Shown here: one piece after another, positions 1 to 5,470 of the stretch | Numbering within the stretch: the first letter of the stretch is position 1 | Layout of the letters: every line of letters starts with the position of its first letter | Assembly: GCA_000997465.1 (NCBI GenBank) | Contig: LCBW01000029.1 | Coordinates: forward strand, 1-6,400 | Length of the DNA: 6,400 bases | DNA from: Parcubacteria group bacterium GW2011_GWC1_41_7 | GTDB lineage: Bacteria > Patescibacteriota > Minisyncoccia > UBA6257 > HR35 | Direction: 5' to 3' | Position numbers and translations under genes: made by a program | The notes under the pieces: generated by a model | What the model was told of the DNA's origin: nothing | Seen by the model: the letters and a program-made list of their open reading frames with translations, nothing else | Database searches by the model: none

Positions 1-432
1 AACCTGGCCCATCCAAACCATATCTCTTTTGGCCAGATAATCGTTTACAGTTACAATGTGCACCCCACTACCTTCTAATGCGTTTAAACACGCTGGCAAA
101 GTTGCAGCTAAAGTTTTACCCTCGCCGGTTTTCATCTCTGCAATTTTTCCCTGGTGCAAAACAATTCCGCCGATTAACTGGGCGTCAAAATGGCGCTGGT
201 TTAAAGTCCTTTTTGAAGCCTCGCGGACCAACGCAAAAGCCTCTGGCATAATATCATTAAAAGTTTGGCCTTTTGCCAGCCTTTCTTTAAGTTCTTTTGT
301 TTTTTCTTTTAATTGCTCTATTGAAAATTTCTCAAAATCTTTTTCAAAAGAATTTATTTTTTCAACAATCGGCTGGAGGCTTTTTATATATTTTTCATTG
401 GCATCGCCAAAAATTTTAGACAAAATTGACAT
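1..432 (-). CDS. secA: Protein translocase ATPase SecA, N-terminal fragment (cut by window edge)
   Basis: SecA is the cytoplasmic motor ATPase that drives unfolded preproteins through the SecYEG channel. The 144 codons present cover only the start of nucleotide-binding domain 1; family members are usually 800-900 residues, and the frame is open to base 1. The start MSILSKIFGD at ATG 432 matches where SecA proteins normally begin. RHFDAQLIGG (residues 80-89) is the conserved block holding the glutamine of the Q motif (Q84/85 region), MKTGEGKT (100-107) is the SecA-type Walker A loop with K106, and VTVNDYLAKRD (127-137) is the typical following block. No Shine-Dalgarno is visible before the ATG. 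The gene follows a terminator hairpin, so it is probably transcribed separately from the genes to its right. The identity is very secure. Confidence 0.97.
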   Translation of the reverse strand, partial: MSILSKIFGDANEKYIKSLQPIVEKINSFEKDFEKFSIEQLKEKTKELKERLAKGQTFNDIMPEAFALVREASKRTLNQRHFDAQLIGGIVLHQGKIAEMKTGEGKTLAATLPACLNALEGSGVHIVTVNDYLAKRDMVWMGQV

Positions 433-450
433 AATATATGTATATATAAT

Positions 451-477
451 ACTATACGAAAAACCGCATTTATTCAA
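451..477 (-). promoter_or_regulatory. Possible secA promoter overlapping the terminator hairpin
   Basis: On the minus strand TTGAAT (477-472, four of six matches to the -35 consensus) lies 15 bp before TATAGT (456-451, five of six matches to -10). A start about 7 bp further on would give a leader of only about 12 bases before the secA ATG at 432. The spacer is shorter than the usual 16-18 bp, and the region is so AT-rich that other -10-like hexamers overlap. The -35 element falls in the loop and stem of the preceding terminator. This is a weak candidate, supported mainly by the need for a start between the terminator and secA. Confidence 0.27.
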
Positions 478-485
478 TGCGGTTT
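461..485 (-). terminator. Rho-independent terminator after the arginine decarboxylase gene
   Basis: A perfect 10-bp inverted repeat, AAACCGCATT (461-470) and AATGCGGTTT (476-485), encloses a 5-base loop. Read on the minus strand, the last stem arm ends in TTT and is followed by TTC, giving a run of five T directly at the stem base. It begins about 21 bases after the TAA of the decarboxylase gene and ends before secA. Read on the plus strand the stem is followed by AGCTG, with no T tract, so it should act on minus-strand transcripts. The T tract is short, so termination may be only partial. Confidence 0.75.
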
Positions 486-506
486 AGCTGTATTTAGTAT
501 TAAAAA

Positions 507-1052
507 TTACGGGACAAAGATAGCGCAGGCGACAACTGTTGTCCAAAGCCCGTCTTTATTTGCTTGGGCAGACTGGGTTATATTAGTTGTGCGGACGATT
601 TTGTCAGACATCTTAAAAACTTTTTCTTTCTCATCCCAAGCAGAATCAGAATCAAACTCCACTCCCAATGTTGTTGCCAGCATTGTTGCCGCCAAATCCT
701 CGGCATAATCCCCGGCCTTTTCATCGGTTTCGCCAAAAGAATGATGTTCAGATAAATATCCGTATTGCTGGTCTTTGTCGGCAGGAACCGCGCATCCGAT
801 AGAAGCTGCAATTAATCTGTTTGGCTCGTTTGTGGCGTTTCTCGCCATTACACAAAAAACAATTTCGCCTGGTTTTAACATTTCAAGCCCCTTTTCCTTT
901 GTTATTCTTTGGCAAGCGGGAGGCAAAATACTGGAAACCGTAACCAGATTGAATTTTTCAATTCCGGCGTTTCTAAACGCCATTTCCAGAGACATAAGCT
1001 GGCGCTTTGCAACACCCACGCCTCTGGTAAAAAATATTTTTGAGGGAGTCAT
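507..1052 (-). CDS. Pyruvoyl-dependent arginine decarboxylase (PvlArgDC)
   Basis: This enzyme decarboxylates arginine to agmatine, the first step of the arginine route to putrescine and spermidine; in some bacteria the reaction also serves acid resistance. The 181-residue length fits the family. The proenzyme is expected to cleave itself inside VSSILPP (residues 39-45), between S40 and S41, turning S41 into the pyruvoyl cofactor. Other family blocks are FFTRGVGV (7-14), FCVMARNATNEPNRLIAASIG (split across 66-86), and YLSEHHSFG (99-107) with E102 as the likely catalytic proton donor, followed by KAGDYAEDLAA (112-122). The ATG overlaps the stop of hpf as ATGA, which suggests translational coupling and fixes the start. 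No other polyamine biosynthetic enzyme is visible, but the Apt-MTAP fusion upstream fits polyamine metabolism. All key residues are present, so it should be active. Confidence 0.95.
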   Translation of the reverse strand: MTPSKIFFTRGVGVAKRQLMSLEMAFRNAGIEKFNLVTVSSILPPACQRITKEKGLEMLKPGEIVFCVMARNATNEPNRLIAASIGCAVPADKDQQYGYLSEHHSFGETDEKAGDYAEDLAATMLATTLGVEFDSDSAWDEKEKVFKMSDKIVRTTNITQSAQANKDGLWTTVVACAIFVP

Positions 1053-1426
1053 ATTATTATTTCTTTTTTAGAATTCCTTTGGCCCCTGCGCGCTTTGTCA
1101 ATTTTTTTTAATTTATATTTTTCAATTTCTAGCTTTAGCTCTTCTTTTGCCGCCACCACAACCGAAAATATATTATCTCCTTTCTCCTCTGCCAAAATAC
1201 TTCGGCCGGGCATACTCATTTGGGCTTTGACCAAAAAAATATCCCCCTTTCTGTGATGTTTTGTTTCTTTTTCAACCTCAACAAAAATTTCCGCCAACGT
1301 TTTGCCAAGCTCATTTTCTTTTTTAAAAATGCTGACATATTTTTTAAGAGTGAAAAACTTTTCTTCAATAAACTTGTTAAGGGCTTCGCTCGGCTCCAAA
1401 TCTTTTGTTTTTATAATAATCTTCAT
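1049..1426 (-). CDS. hpf: Ribosome hibernation promoting factor (S30AE / HPF-RaiA family)
   Basis: Members of this family bind the 30S subunit in the mRNA and tRNA path and silence ribosomes, or pair them as 100S dimers, in stress or stationary phase. The 125 residues cover a single S30AE domain: an N-terminal strand MKIIIKTKDLEPSEALNKFI, a helix ending near K29, the block HHRKGD (57-62), MPGRSILAEEKGDNIF (72-87), and a basic C-terminal helix (about 88-120). It is the short form, without the extra C-terminal dimerisation domain of long HPF; RaiA/YfiA and short HPF cannot be told apart here. ATG 1426 is the first start after the murB stop, 17 bp away, with only A-rich sequence before it. Its stop overlaps the arginine decarboxylase start, so the two are probably co-translated. 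Confidence 0.9.
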   Translation of the reverse strand: MKIIIKTKDLEPSEALNKFIEEKFFTLKKYVSIFKKENELGKTLAEIFVEVEKETKHHRKGDIFLVKAQMSMPGRSILAEEKGDNIFSVVVAAKEELKLEIEKYKLKKIDKARRGQRNSKKEIII

Positions 1427-1443
1427 ATTTTTTGTTTTTTATT

Positions 1444-2415
1444 TTAAAATCCAATAAATTGCACTTCGGCCTCAAGCAAAATGCCAAAAGTTTTTTTAAC
1501 CTTTTTTTGCGCCAATTTTATTAAGGTCAAAACATCTTTTGCTTTTGCATTTTTTATATTAACTATAAAGTTGGCGTGCATTGGAGATATTTGCGCGCCT
1601 CCTATTATTTTGCCCTGAAGACCTGTTTTTTGGATTAAATACCCTGCGGGAATTATTCCCCTTTCATTAAAATTTTTTAATTCAGGATACTTTTTAAGTA
1701 ACCTTTTGTCGATAATCTTTTTTTCAGGGTTCACAAACGTTGAACCAGCTGAAGGAAAATTTACAGGGTGCCCCTTTTTTCTATGAGCCAAATGCTCTTT
1801 TATTTTTTCTGCGATTTCTTTTTTATTATTCGTCTTTAGTTCCAAAATAACGGAAATTATCACTAATTTCTTGTTTTTTTTAAAAATGCTGTTTTTTAAG
1901 GAAAACGCGCATTGATTTTTATTAAAATTTATAATTCTTAAGGTTTTCAAATCCAGCGCCTCCACGCTTTTTATATTATCAGAAATTCTGGTTCCAAACG
2001 CCTGGGCGTTTCCGTAAACTGCCCCGCCAATAGTTGCGCTGGGAATGCCAGCCGCCCATTCCAACCCCGAAAGCCCGTTATCCAATGAGGAGTAGGCTAA
2101 ATTTGTTAAATCTGTTCCCGCTCCGGCATAAACCTTATTTCCTTTAAATTCTATGCCTAAAATATCCATCTTTATCACTAAGCCCTTTAGCCCTTTATCG
2201 GAAATTAAAAGATTACTTCCTCCGCCCAAGATAAAAATAGGCCATTTAAATTCTTTTGCAATTTTTACCGCCCCCATCAAATCTTCTTTACTTTTTGCAA
2301 CGAAAAAATATTCAGCAAGTCCGCCGATTTTATAAGTGGTAAAATTCTTCAGGGAAACGTTTTTTTTAATCCTTGGGAGTTTTACTTTTAATTTTAAAAA
2401 AATTTCTTTTTTCAT
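1444..2415 (-). CDS. murB: UDP-N-acetylmuramate dehydrogenase (MurB, type II)
   Basis: MurB is a cytoplasmic FAD enzyme that uses NADPH to reduce UDP-GlcNAc-enolpyruvate to UDP-MurNAc, the second committed step of peptidoglycan synthesis. FAD-domain signatures are TTYKIGG (26-32), ILGGGSNLLI (62-71) and LEWAAGIPSATIGGAVYGNA (118-137). The substrate side shows PSAGSTFVNP (221-230) with S225 as the expected proton donor, MHANFIVN (279-286), and LEAEV (314-318) with E317 at the position of the catalytic glutamate. The 323-residue length suits the short type II form. One oddity is that the usual YR-D/N-S block reads FSLKNSIFK (171-179), so the conserved arginine appears as K174. The ATG directly abuts the TAA of the upstream fusion gene, which implies translational coupling and supports this start. 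Confidence 0.95.
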   Translation of the reverse strand: MKKEIFLKLKVKLPRIKKNVSLKNFTTYKIGGLAEYFFVAKSKEDLMGAVKIAKEFKWPIFILGGGSNLLISDKGLKGLVIKMDILGIEFKGNKVYAGAGTDLTNLAYSSLDNGLSGLEWAAGIPSATIGGAVYGNAQAFGTRISDNIKSVEALDLKTLRIINFNKNQCAFSLKNSIFKKNKKLVIISVILELKTNNKKEIAEKIKEHLAHRKKGHPVNFPSAGSTFVNPEKKIIDKRLLKKYPELKNFNERGIIPAGYLIQKTGLQGKIIGGAQISPMHANFIVNIKNAKAKDVLTLIKLAQKKVKKTFGILLEAEVQFIGF

Positions 2416-3774
2416 TTATTTCACAAGCGCTCTTTCTGATTTTTTTTGGCATTCGCAGCTGTCATGTCCGCCAATATTTTCTATAATTTTGGATATAAAA
2501 TATTTTAATGTTTCCGTGTTATTTTTGAAATTATACAAAACCTGTTCAATTGACACCGGGCTCGTTTTTGACTTTGCGTATACTCCCACATCGTAATCTG
2601 TGATTATGGAAATATTTAAGTAACAAATTCCCATCTCTGCGGCCAAGACAACCTCGGGATATTGTGTCATATTAATCAAATCCCAGCCGTTTTTTGAATA
2701 AGACAGGCTGTCGGCTAAGGTTGAAAATCTTGGCCCCTCAATAACAACCGCTGTTCCGGCCGGATGGCATTTAATTTTAATCCTTTTACTTTGCAATTTG
2801 GCTGTTTCTCTTAATACTTTGCAATAAGGATATGCCATTTCTATGTGGGCGACTTTCGGGCCGTTAAAAAAGGTATCATCCCGGTTTTTTGTCCTGTCTA
2901 CAAACTGGTCGGGCAAAACAAAGTCTCCGGGTTTTATTCTTGTTTGCAATGATCCTGCCGCGCTTGAAGCTATTATTTTTTTAACCCCAAGCTGTTTTAA
3001 TGCCATAATATTCGCTTTATATGGCACTTTGTGCGGCGGAATACTATGTTTTTTACCATGCCTGGGCAAAAAAGCGACCTTTTTGCCGAAAATTTTTCCT
3101 ATTGTTATTTTATCGCTGGGCATTCCAAATTCTGTATCAACTTCTATTTCTTTCGCGTCTTTGCCAAAAAACTGGTAGAACCCCGATCCCCCTATAAGGC
3201 CTATTTCTGCCGCTTCCTTGGCGTCCTGTTTTTTCTGCGGGCTTCCATAGCTTATTAAAGATTTTACTTTTTGGCCCTTAATTATTCTTCTTCCATTTAG
3301 ATATTTAAGCTCAATTAAAAATTCTACTCCCGAAACTTTCCCTTCTAATTGCTTTACCAGCCCCAAAGCCGCTTTTATGGTTCCTCCTGTGGCCAAAACA
3401 TCGTCAATAATCAAAACCTTTTCGCCTGGCAAAATTGAGTCCTGGTGCATTTCTATTGTGTTGCTGGCATATTCTAAAGAATATTCTTTAGAAATTATTT
3501 TTGCCGGGAGTTTGCCCTTTTTCCTTATAATAGCAACACCGGTTTTTAATTTATAGGCCAAGGCCGAGGCCAGCAAAAAACCTCTGGCGTCAATTCCAAC
3601 AATCTTGTCAATTTTTGTTTTTAAATACGGTTTTGCCAGCTCATCAATAACCTTTGAAAAAAGCAGCTTGTCTTCCAGCAAGGGGGTTATATCCTTAAAG
3701 CTAACCCCATGTTTGGGCCAGTTTGGAATCTCCCTTATTTTTTCCCTTATTCTTTTTTCTAATTTTGCATCCAT
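2416..3774 (-). CDS. Fused adenine phosphoribosyltransferase / 5'-methylthioadenosine phosphorylase
   Basis: One 452-residue cytoplasmic protein carries two enzymes of consecutive reactions. Residues 1 to about 178 are an Apt domain: GVSFKDITPLL (23-33), GIDARGFLLA (60-69), EYSLEYASNTIEMH (97-110) and the PRPP-binding loop VLIIDDVLATGGT (120-132). Residues about 190-435 are a MTAP/PNP-type phosphorylase: GLIGGSGFY (192-200), PRHGKKH (237-243), SSAAGSLQ (270-277), VIEGPRFS (344-351), DLINMTQYPEVV (365-376) and TDYD (392-395). TDYD is the form of adenine-specific MTAP, whereas 6-oxopurine enzymes usually have Asn there. The second half should cleave MTA with phosphate to adenine and methylthioribose-1-phosphate, and the first half convert adenine plus PRPP to AMP. 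No in-frame Met lies between the domains (the next is M218, past the phosphate loop), so separate translation is unlikely. ATG 3774 gives a full Apt domain. Confidence 0.93.
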   Translation of the reverse strand: MDAKLEKRIREKIREIPNWPKHGVSFKDITPLLEDKLLFSKVIDELAKPYLKTKIDKIVGIDARGFLLASALAYKLKTGVAIIRKKGKLPAKIISKEYSLEYASNTIEMHQDSILPGEKVLIIDDVLATGGTIKAALGLVKQLEGKVSGVEFLIELKYLNGRRIIKGQKVKSLISYGSPQKKQDAKEAAEIGLIGGSGFYQFFGKDAKEIEVDTEFGMPSDKITIGKIFGKKVAFLPRHGKKHSIPPHKVPYKANIMALKQLGVKKIIASSAAGSLQTRIKPGDFVLPDQFVDRTKNRDDTFFNGPKVAHIEMAYPYCKVLRETAKLQSKRIKIKCHPAGTAVVIEGPRFSTLADSLSYSKNGWDLINMTQYPEVVLAAEMGICYLNISIITDYDVGVYAKSKTSPVSIEQVLYNFKNNTETLKYFISKIIENIGGHDSCECQKKSERALVK

Positions 3775-3775
3775 A

Positions 3776-3791
3776 ATTGCGCATTGCCCGG
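3776..3791. repeat. 16-bp direct repeat, intergenic copy before the Apt-MTAP start
   Basis: ATTGCGCATTGCCCGG occurs here and again, exactly, at 4052-4067. This copy fills more than half of the 27-bp gap between the peptidoglycan-binding gene and the fusion gene, ending one base before the ATG at 3774. Homology stops sharply at both ends. The function is unknown; it may be a local duplication. Confidence 0.55.
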
Positions 3792-3801
3792 TATTTTGTT
3801 T

Positions 3802-4362
3802 TTACCAAAGCTGGCTTATTTTGGCTCTTGTTCTTTCTCCAACAAAACCTGTACCGGCAGAAAGCCCTGCGGGGGTCAATATTTCAGAAATATATTTCTG
3901 CTGAAATCTTATTACCGCCTGCCTCGTTAGGCTTCTAAAATTACTTGTTACCAGCCCTTCAGGATAAACATCCGGGCCCTGCAATTTCAAAAATCTCTGC
4001 AAGCACATTACTTCGGCATTGTTTTCCATGCCCAAAAAAAGATTGCTTGTTATTGCGCATTGCCCGGCGCTCTGGCCGTTTTGCGCCAATATTTCGGCGA
4101 TTTTTTTCTTCAAACCGTCAATTATTAAAAGCAGCTTTTCAATTTCCGCCTCGTCCCCCTGGTCTCTTCTAATAGAGGCTGCCCAAGAAAAAAAATAAGA
4201 GTAATCGCTTGCTTTATCTGCCTGAACGTAAGGAACCACAAAAAGAGCGTTAATTTCTTTTCCAAAATTTTCTAGGCTAATTTTGCCTTTTTGTGTTTTA
4301 TCAAGCGCCATAAACTTAACAATATAACCACCGGCTTGGTTTCTTGCTATATATGGCAACAA
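3802..4362 (-). CDS. C-terminal part of a frameshifted secreted metallopeptidase, with PG_binding_1-type domain
   Basis: This 186-codon frame begins with a TTG inside the end of the metallopeptidase gene and has no signal peptide, ribosome site or credible start; an ATG at 4311 would give 169 residues but begins in mid-domain. Visible parts are a beta-rich segment (1-62, with FVVPYVQ at 41-47 and SYFFSWAAS at 55-63), a charged helix likely to form a coiled coil (68-94), and a peptidoglycan-binding domain (about 104-186) with C102, C120, LQRFLK (121-126), SLTRQAVIRFQQKY (144-157) and TGFVGERTRAKISQL (171-185). I read it as the C-terminus of the upstream peptidase, displaced by one base; joined, the protein would be about 544 residues. 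The binding domain would anchor the secreted enzyme to the cell wall. Separate expression as a small cytoplasmic protein is possible but would make little sense for a wall-binding domain. Confidence 0.8.
   Translation of the reverse strand: MLPYIARNQAGGYIVKFMALDKTQKGKISLENFGKEINALFVVPYVQADKASDYSYFFSWAASIRRDQGDEAEIEKLLLIIDGLKKKIAEILAQNGQSAGQCAITSNLFLGMENNAEVMCLQRFLKLQGPDVYPEGLVTSNFRSLTRQAVIRFQQKYISEILTPAGLSAGTGFVGERTRAKISQLW
4052..4067. repeat. 16-bp direct repeat, copy inside the peptidoglycan-binding coding segment
   Basis: This is the second exact copy of the 16-bp sequence at 3776-3791, 276 bp away. Here it is coding and specifies the GQCAI stretch (residues 100-104 of the segment) that opens the peptidoglycan-binding domain, including its first cysteine. 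It is therefore the likely source of the intergenic copy. Confidence 0.55.
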
Positions 4363-5437
4363 AATCCAGCGACCCGCCTCCGCCCCCTATTATTTTATAC
4401 CAGTTCCCCGACCAAGCCTTTGCGCCGTCAGACATTGTCAGCGTTGAGTTCCCTGTGACCGGTAAAAAATTAATTATAGGGTTGATATAAATATTTTTTA
4501 AGTTTTTATTTAGATAACAATAAGTTGAACCGTAGTTGCAATCGTTTATCACAACCGCAACAACCCAGTCTCCAAAGATATCAATAAACTTTTTATTATA
4601 ACCGTTTTTTTTAAGAGCATAATTTATGCTTTCTATTCCTGCCTTTGAATAGTTTAACGAATCTCTCAAAATACCGACTCCATAGTGGTCTGCCAAATAA
4701 TGAGTAAACATGCTAATTCTTCCATAATCGTATTTTGTGTTATTCCATTCTGTCAGCGGCCCGTTTGGTTTTTCCAAAAAATATTGCACTCTTTTTTCCA
4801 AAATACTGCCCTGGTATTTATCGTCATACCCCAAAAGCGTGGACGCATATTCAGCCCTTGCTTCATCTAGCCACGTTTCTTCCTCAATCCCATTTTTTAT
4901 TGTTTTTTCATTGAATGTTATGAGGTGGACAAATTCGTGCGCCAAAAAACTTTTGATAAGCGTCGAGTTATCTAAATACTCGGCGTTTAAATAAACCATT
5001 TCCCTTTCATTAGAGTCCGAAACCTGTATTTTCTCATATTCGTCGTTTGACCTAAAATACCCGCCCGCCTCCTTTTTCATGGGATGCAACAAGGCGGTAA
5101 TTTTTATATCATTATCTATGCCGGGAATCCATTCCCGCCCGTAAAAAGAACTTAATATTGGATAAATTCTATTTTCAAATTCAACCCCCAATAAGTCCAG
5201 ATATTCTTTTTGCGCTACTTGATTTTCAGTATTCCACCAGCCTTCATCAATGTAAAAATAAAGCCTGCCGGTTGATCTGACAAGCACGGCATTTATTTTT
5301 TCTCTTTCTGCCTGATCATATGACGAGTTAATATAAAAAAAACGCTTGTCTCCAACCTCGTCAGCGAAAACATTTTGCGCAAATGCCGAAAACGCTAATG
5401 GCAGAATTAATAAAATTATTTTGTATCGTAAATTCAT
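4316..5437 (-). CDS. Secreted gluzincin-type zinc metallopeptidase (N-terminal and catalytic part; frame broken near its end)
   Basis: This is a predicted exported zinc peptidase; its substrate is unknown. A signal peptide is clear: MNLRYK, a hydrophobic core IILLILPLAFSAFA, and a likely cleavage after VFA before DEVGD. Counting from GTG 5443, the zinc site is LAHEFVHLITF with H169, E170 and H173, and the third ligand is probably E194 in TWLDEARAEYAS. HEXXH followed about 20 residues later by W-x-x-E resembles peptidases such as the M30 (hyicolysin-like) group, though the family assignment is tentative. ATG 5437 is preferred over GTG 5443, six bases earlier; neither has a Shine-Dalgarno. After WYKII (348-352) the frame becomes a glycine run and an unconvincing tail ending at TAA 4316, while the sensible continuation lies in the next frame. 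The gene follows wzz by about 33 bp, in a cell-surface context. Confidence 0.87.
   Translation of the reverse strand: MNLRYKIILLILPLAFSAFAQNVFADEVGDKRFFYINSSYDQAEREKINAVLVRSTGRLYFYIDEGWWNTENQVAQKEYLDLLGVEFENRIYPILSSFYGREWIPGIDNDIKITALLHPMKKEAGGYFRSNDEYEKIQVSDSNEREMVYLNAEYLDNSTLIKSFLAHEFVHLITFNEKTIKNGIEEETWLDEARAEYASTLLGYDDKYQGSILEKRVQYFLEKPNGPLTEWNNTKYDYGRISMFTHYLADHYGVGILRDSLNYSKAGIESINYALKKNGYNKKFIDIFGDWVVAVVINDCNYGSTYCYLNKNLKNIYINPIINFLPVTGNSTLTMSDGAKAWSGNWYKIIGGGGGSLDFVAIYSKKPSRWLYC
4383..4387 (-). other. Probable frameshift site: run of five G in the metallopeptidase gene
   Basis: The minus strand reads ATAATAGGGGGCGGAGGCGG here. With five G the peptidase frame gives five glycines and stops at 4316. 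With four G it reads IIGAEAGRWILLPYIARNQ and runs without a stop into the downstream frame, through the beta-rich segment to the peptidoglycan-binding domain. The single-base change restores one protein of about 544 residues. The cause could be a sequencing or assembly error in a G-rich tract, a real mutation, or slippage. The exact base is inferred; the shift could lie anywhere in about 4360-4390. Confidence 0.65.
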
Positions 5438-5470
5438 TGCCACAATTTAAAATTGAAATTTTTCTTTTTT

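Noticed and set aside
56..487. Plus-strand open frame of 143 codons
   Set aside because: It lies antisense to secA, whose translation matches the family throughout. The plus-strand product has no recognisable motif and runs through the terminator hairpin.
507..1426. Alternative genetic code with TGA read as glycine
   Set aside because: TGA serves as the stop of hpf in an ATGA junction and of the CapD-like gene at its normal family end, and no in-frame TGA occurs inside the well-conserved genes.
2843..3258. Overlapping plus-strand open frames opposite the Apt-MTAP gene
   Set aside because: They are shadows of the strongly conserved minus-strand coding sequence, with no domain pattern or start signal of their own.
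4309..4362. TTG 4362 or ATG 4311 as the real start of an independent peptidoglycan-binding gene
   Set aside because: Both begin inside a beta-rich segment, with no signal peptide or ribosome site, and the frameshift repair gives a more coherent protein. ATG 4311 lies only 4 bases after the peptidase stop, so coupling cannot be fully excluded.
4737..4994. Plus-strand open frame opposite the metallopeptidase
   Set aside because: It is a shadow of the catalytic domain; its composition reflects the antisense of the HEXXH region and no family features are visible.
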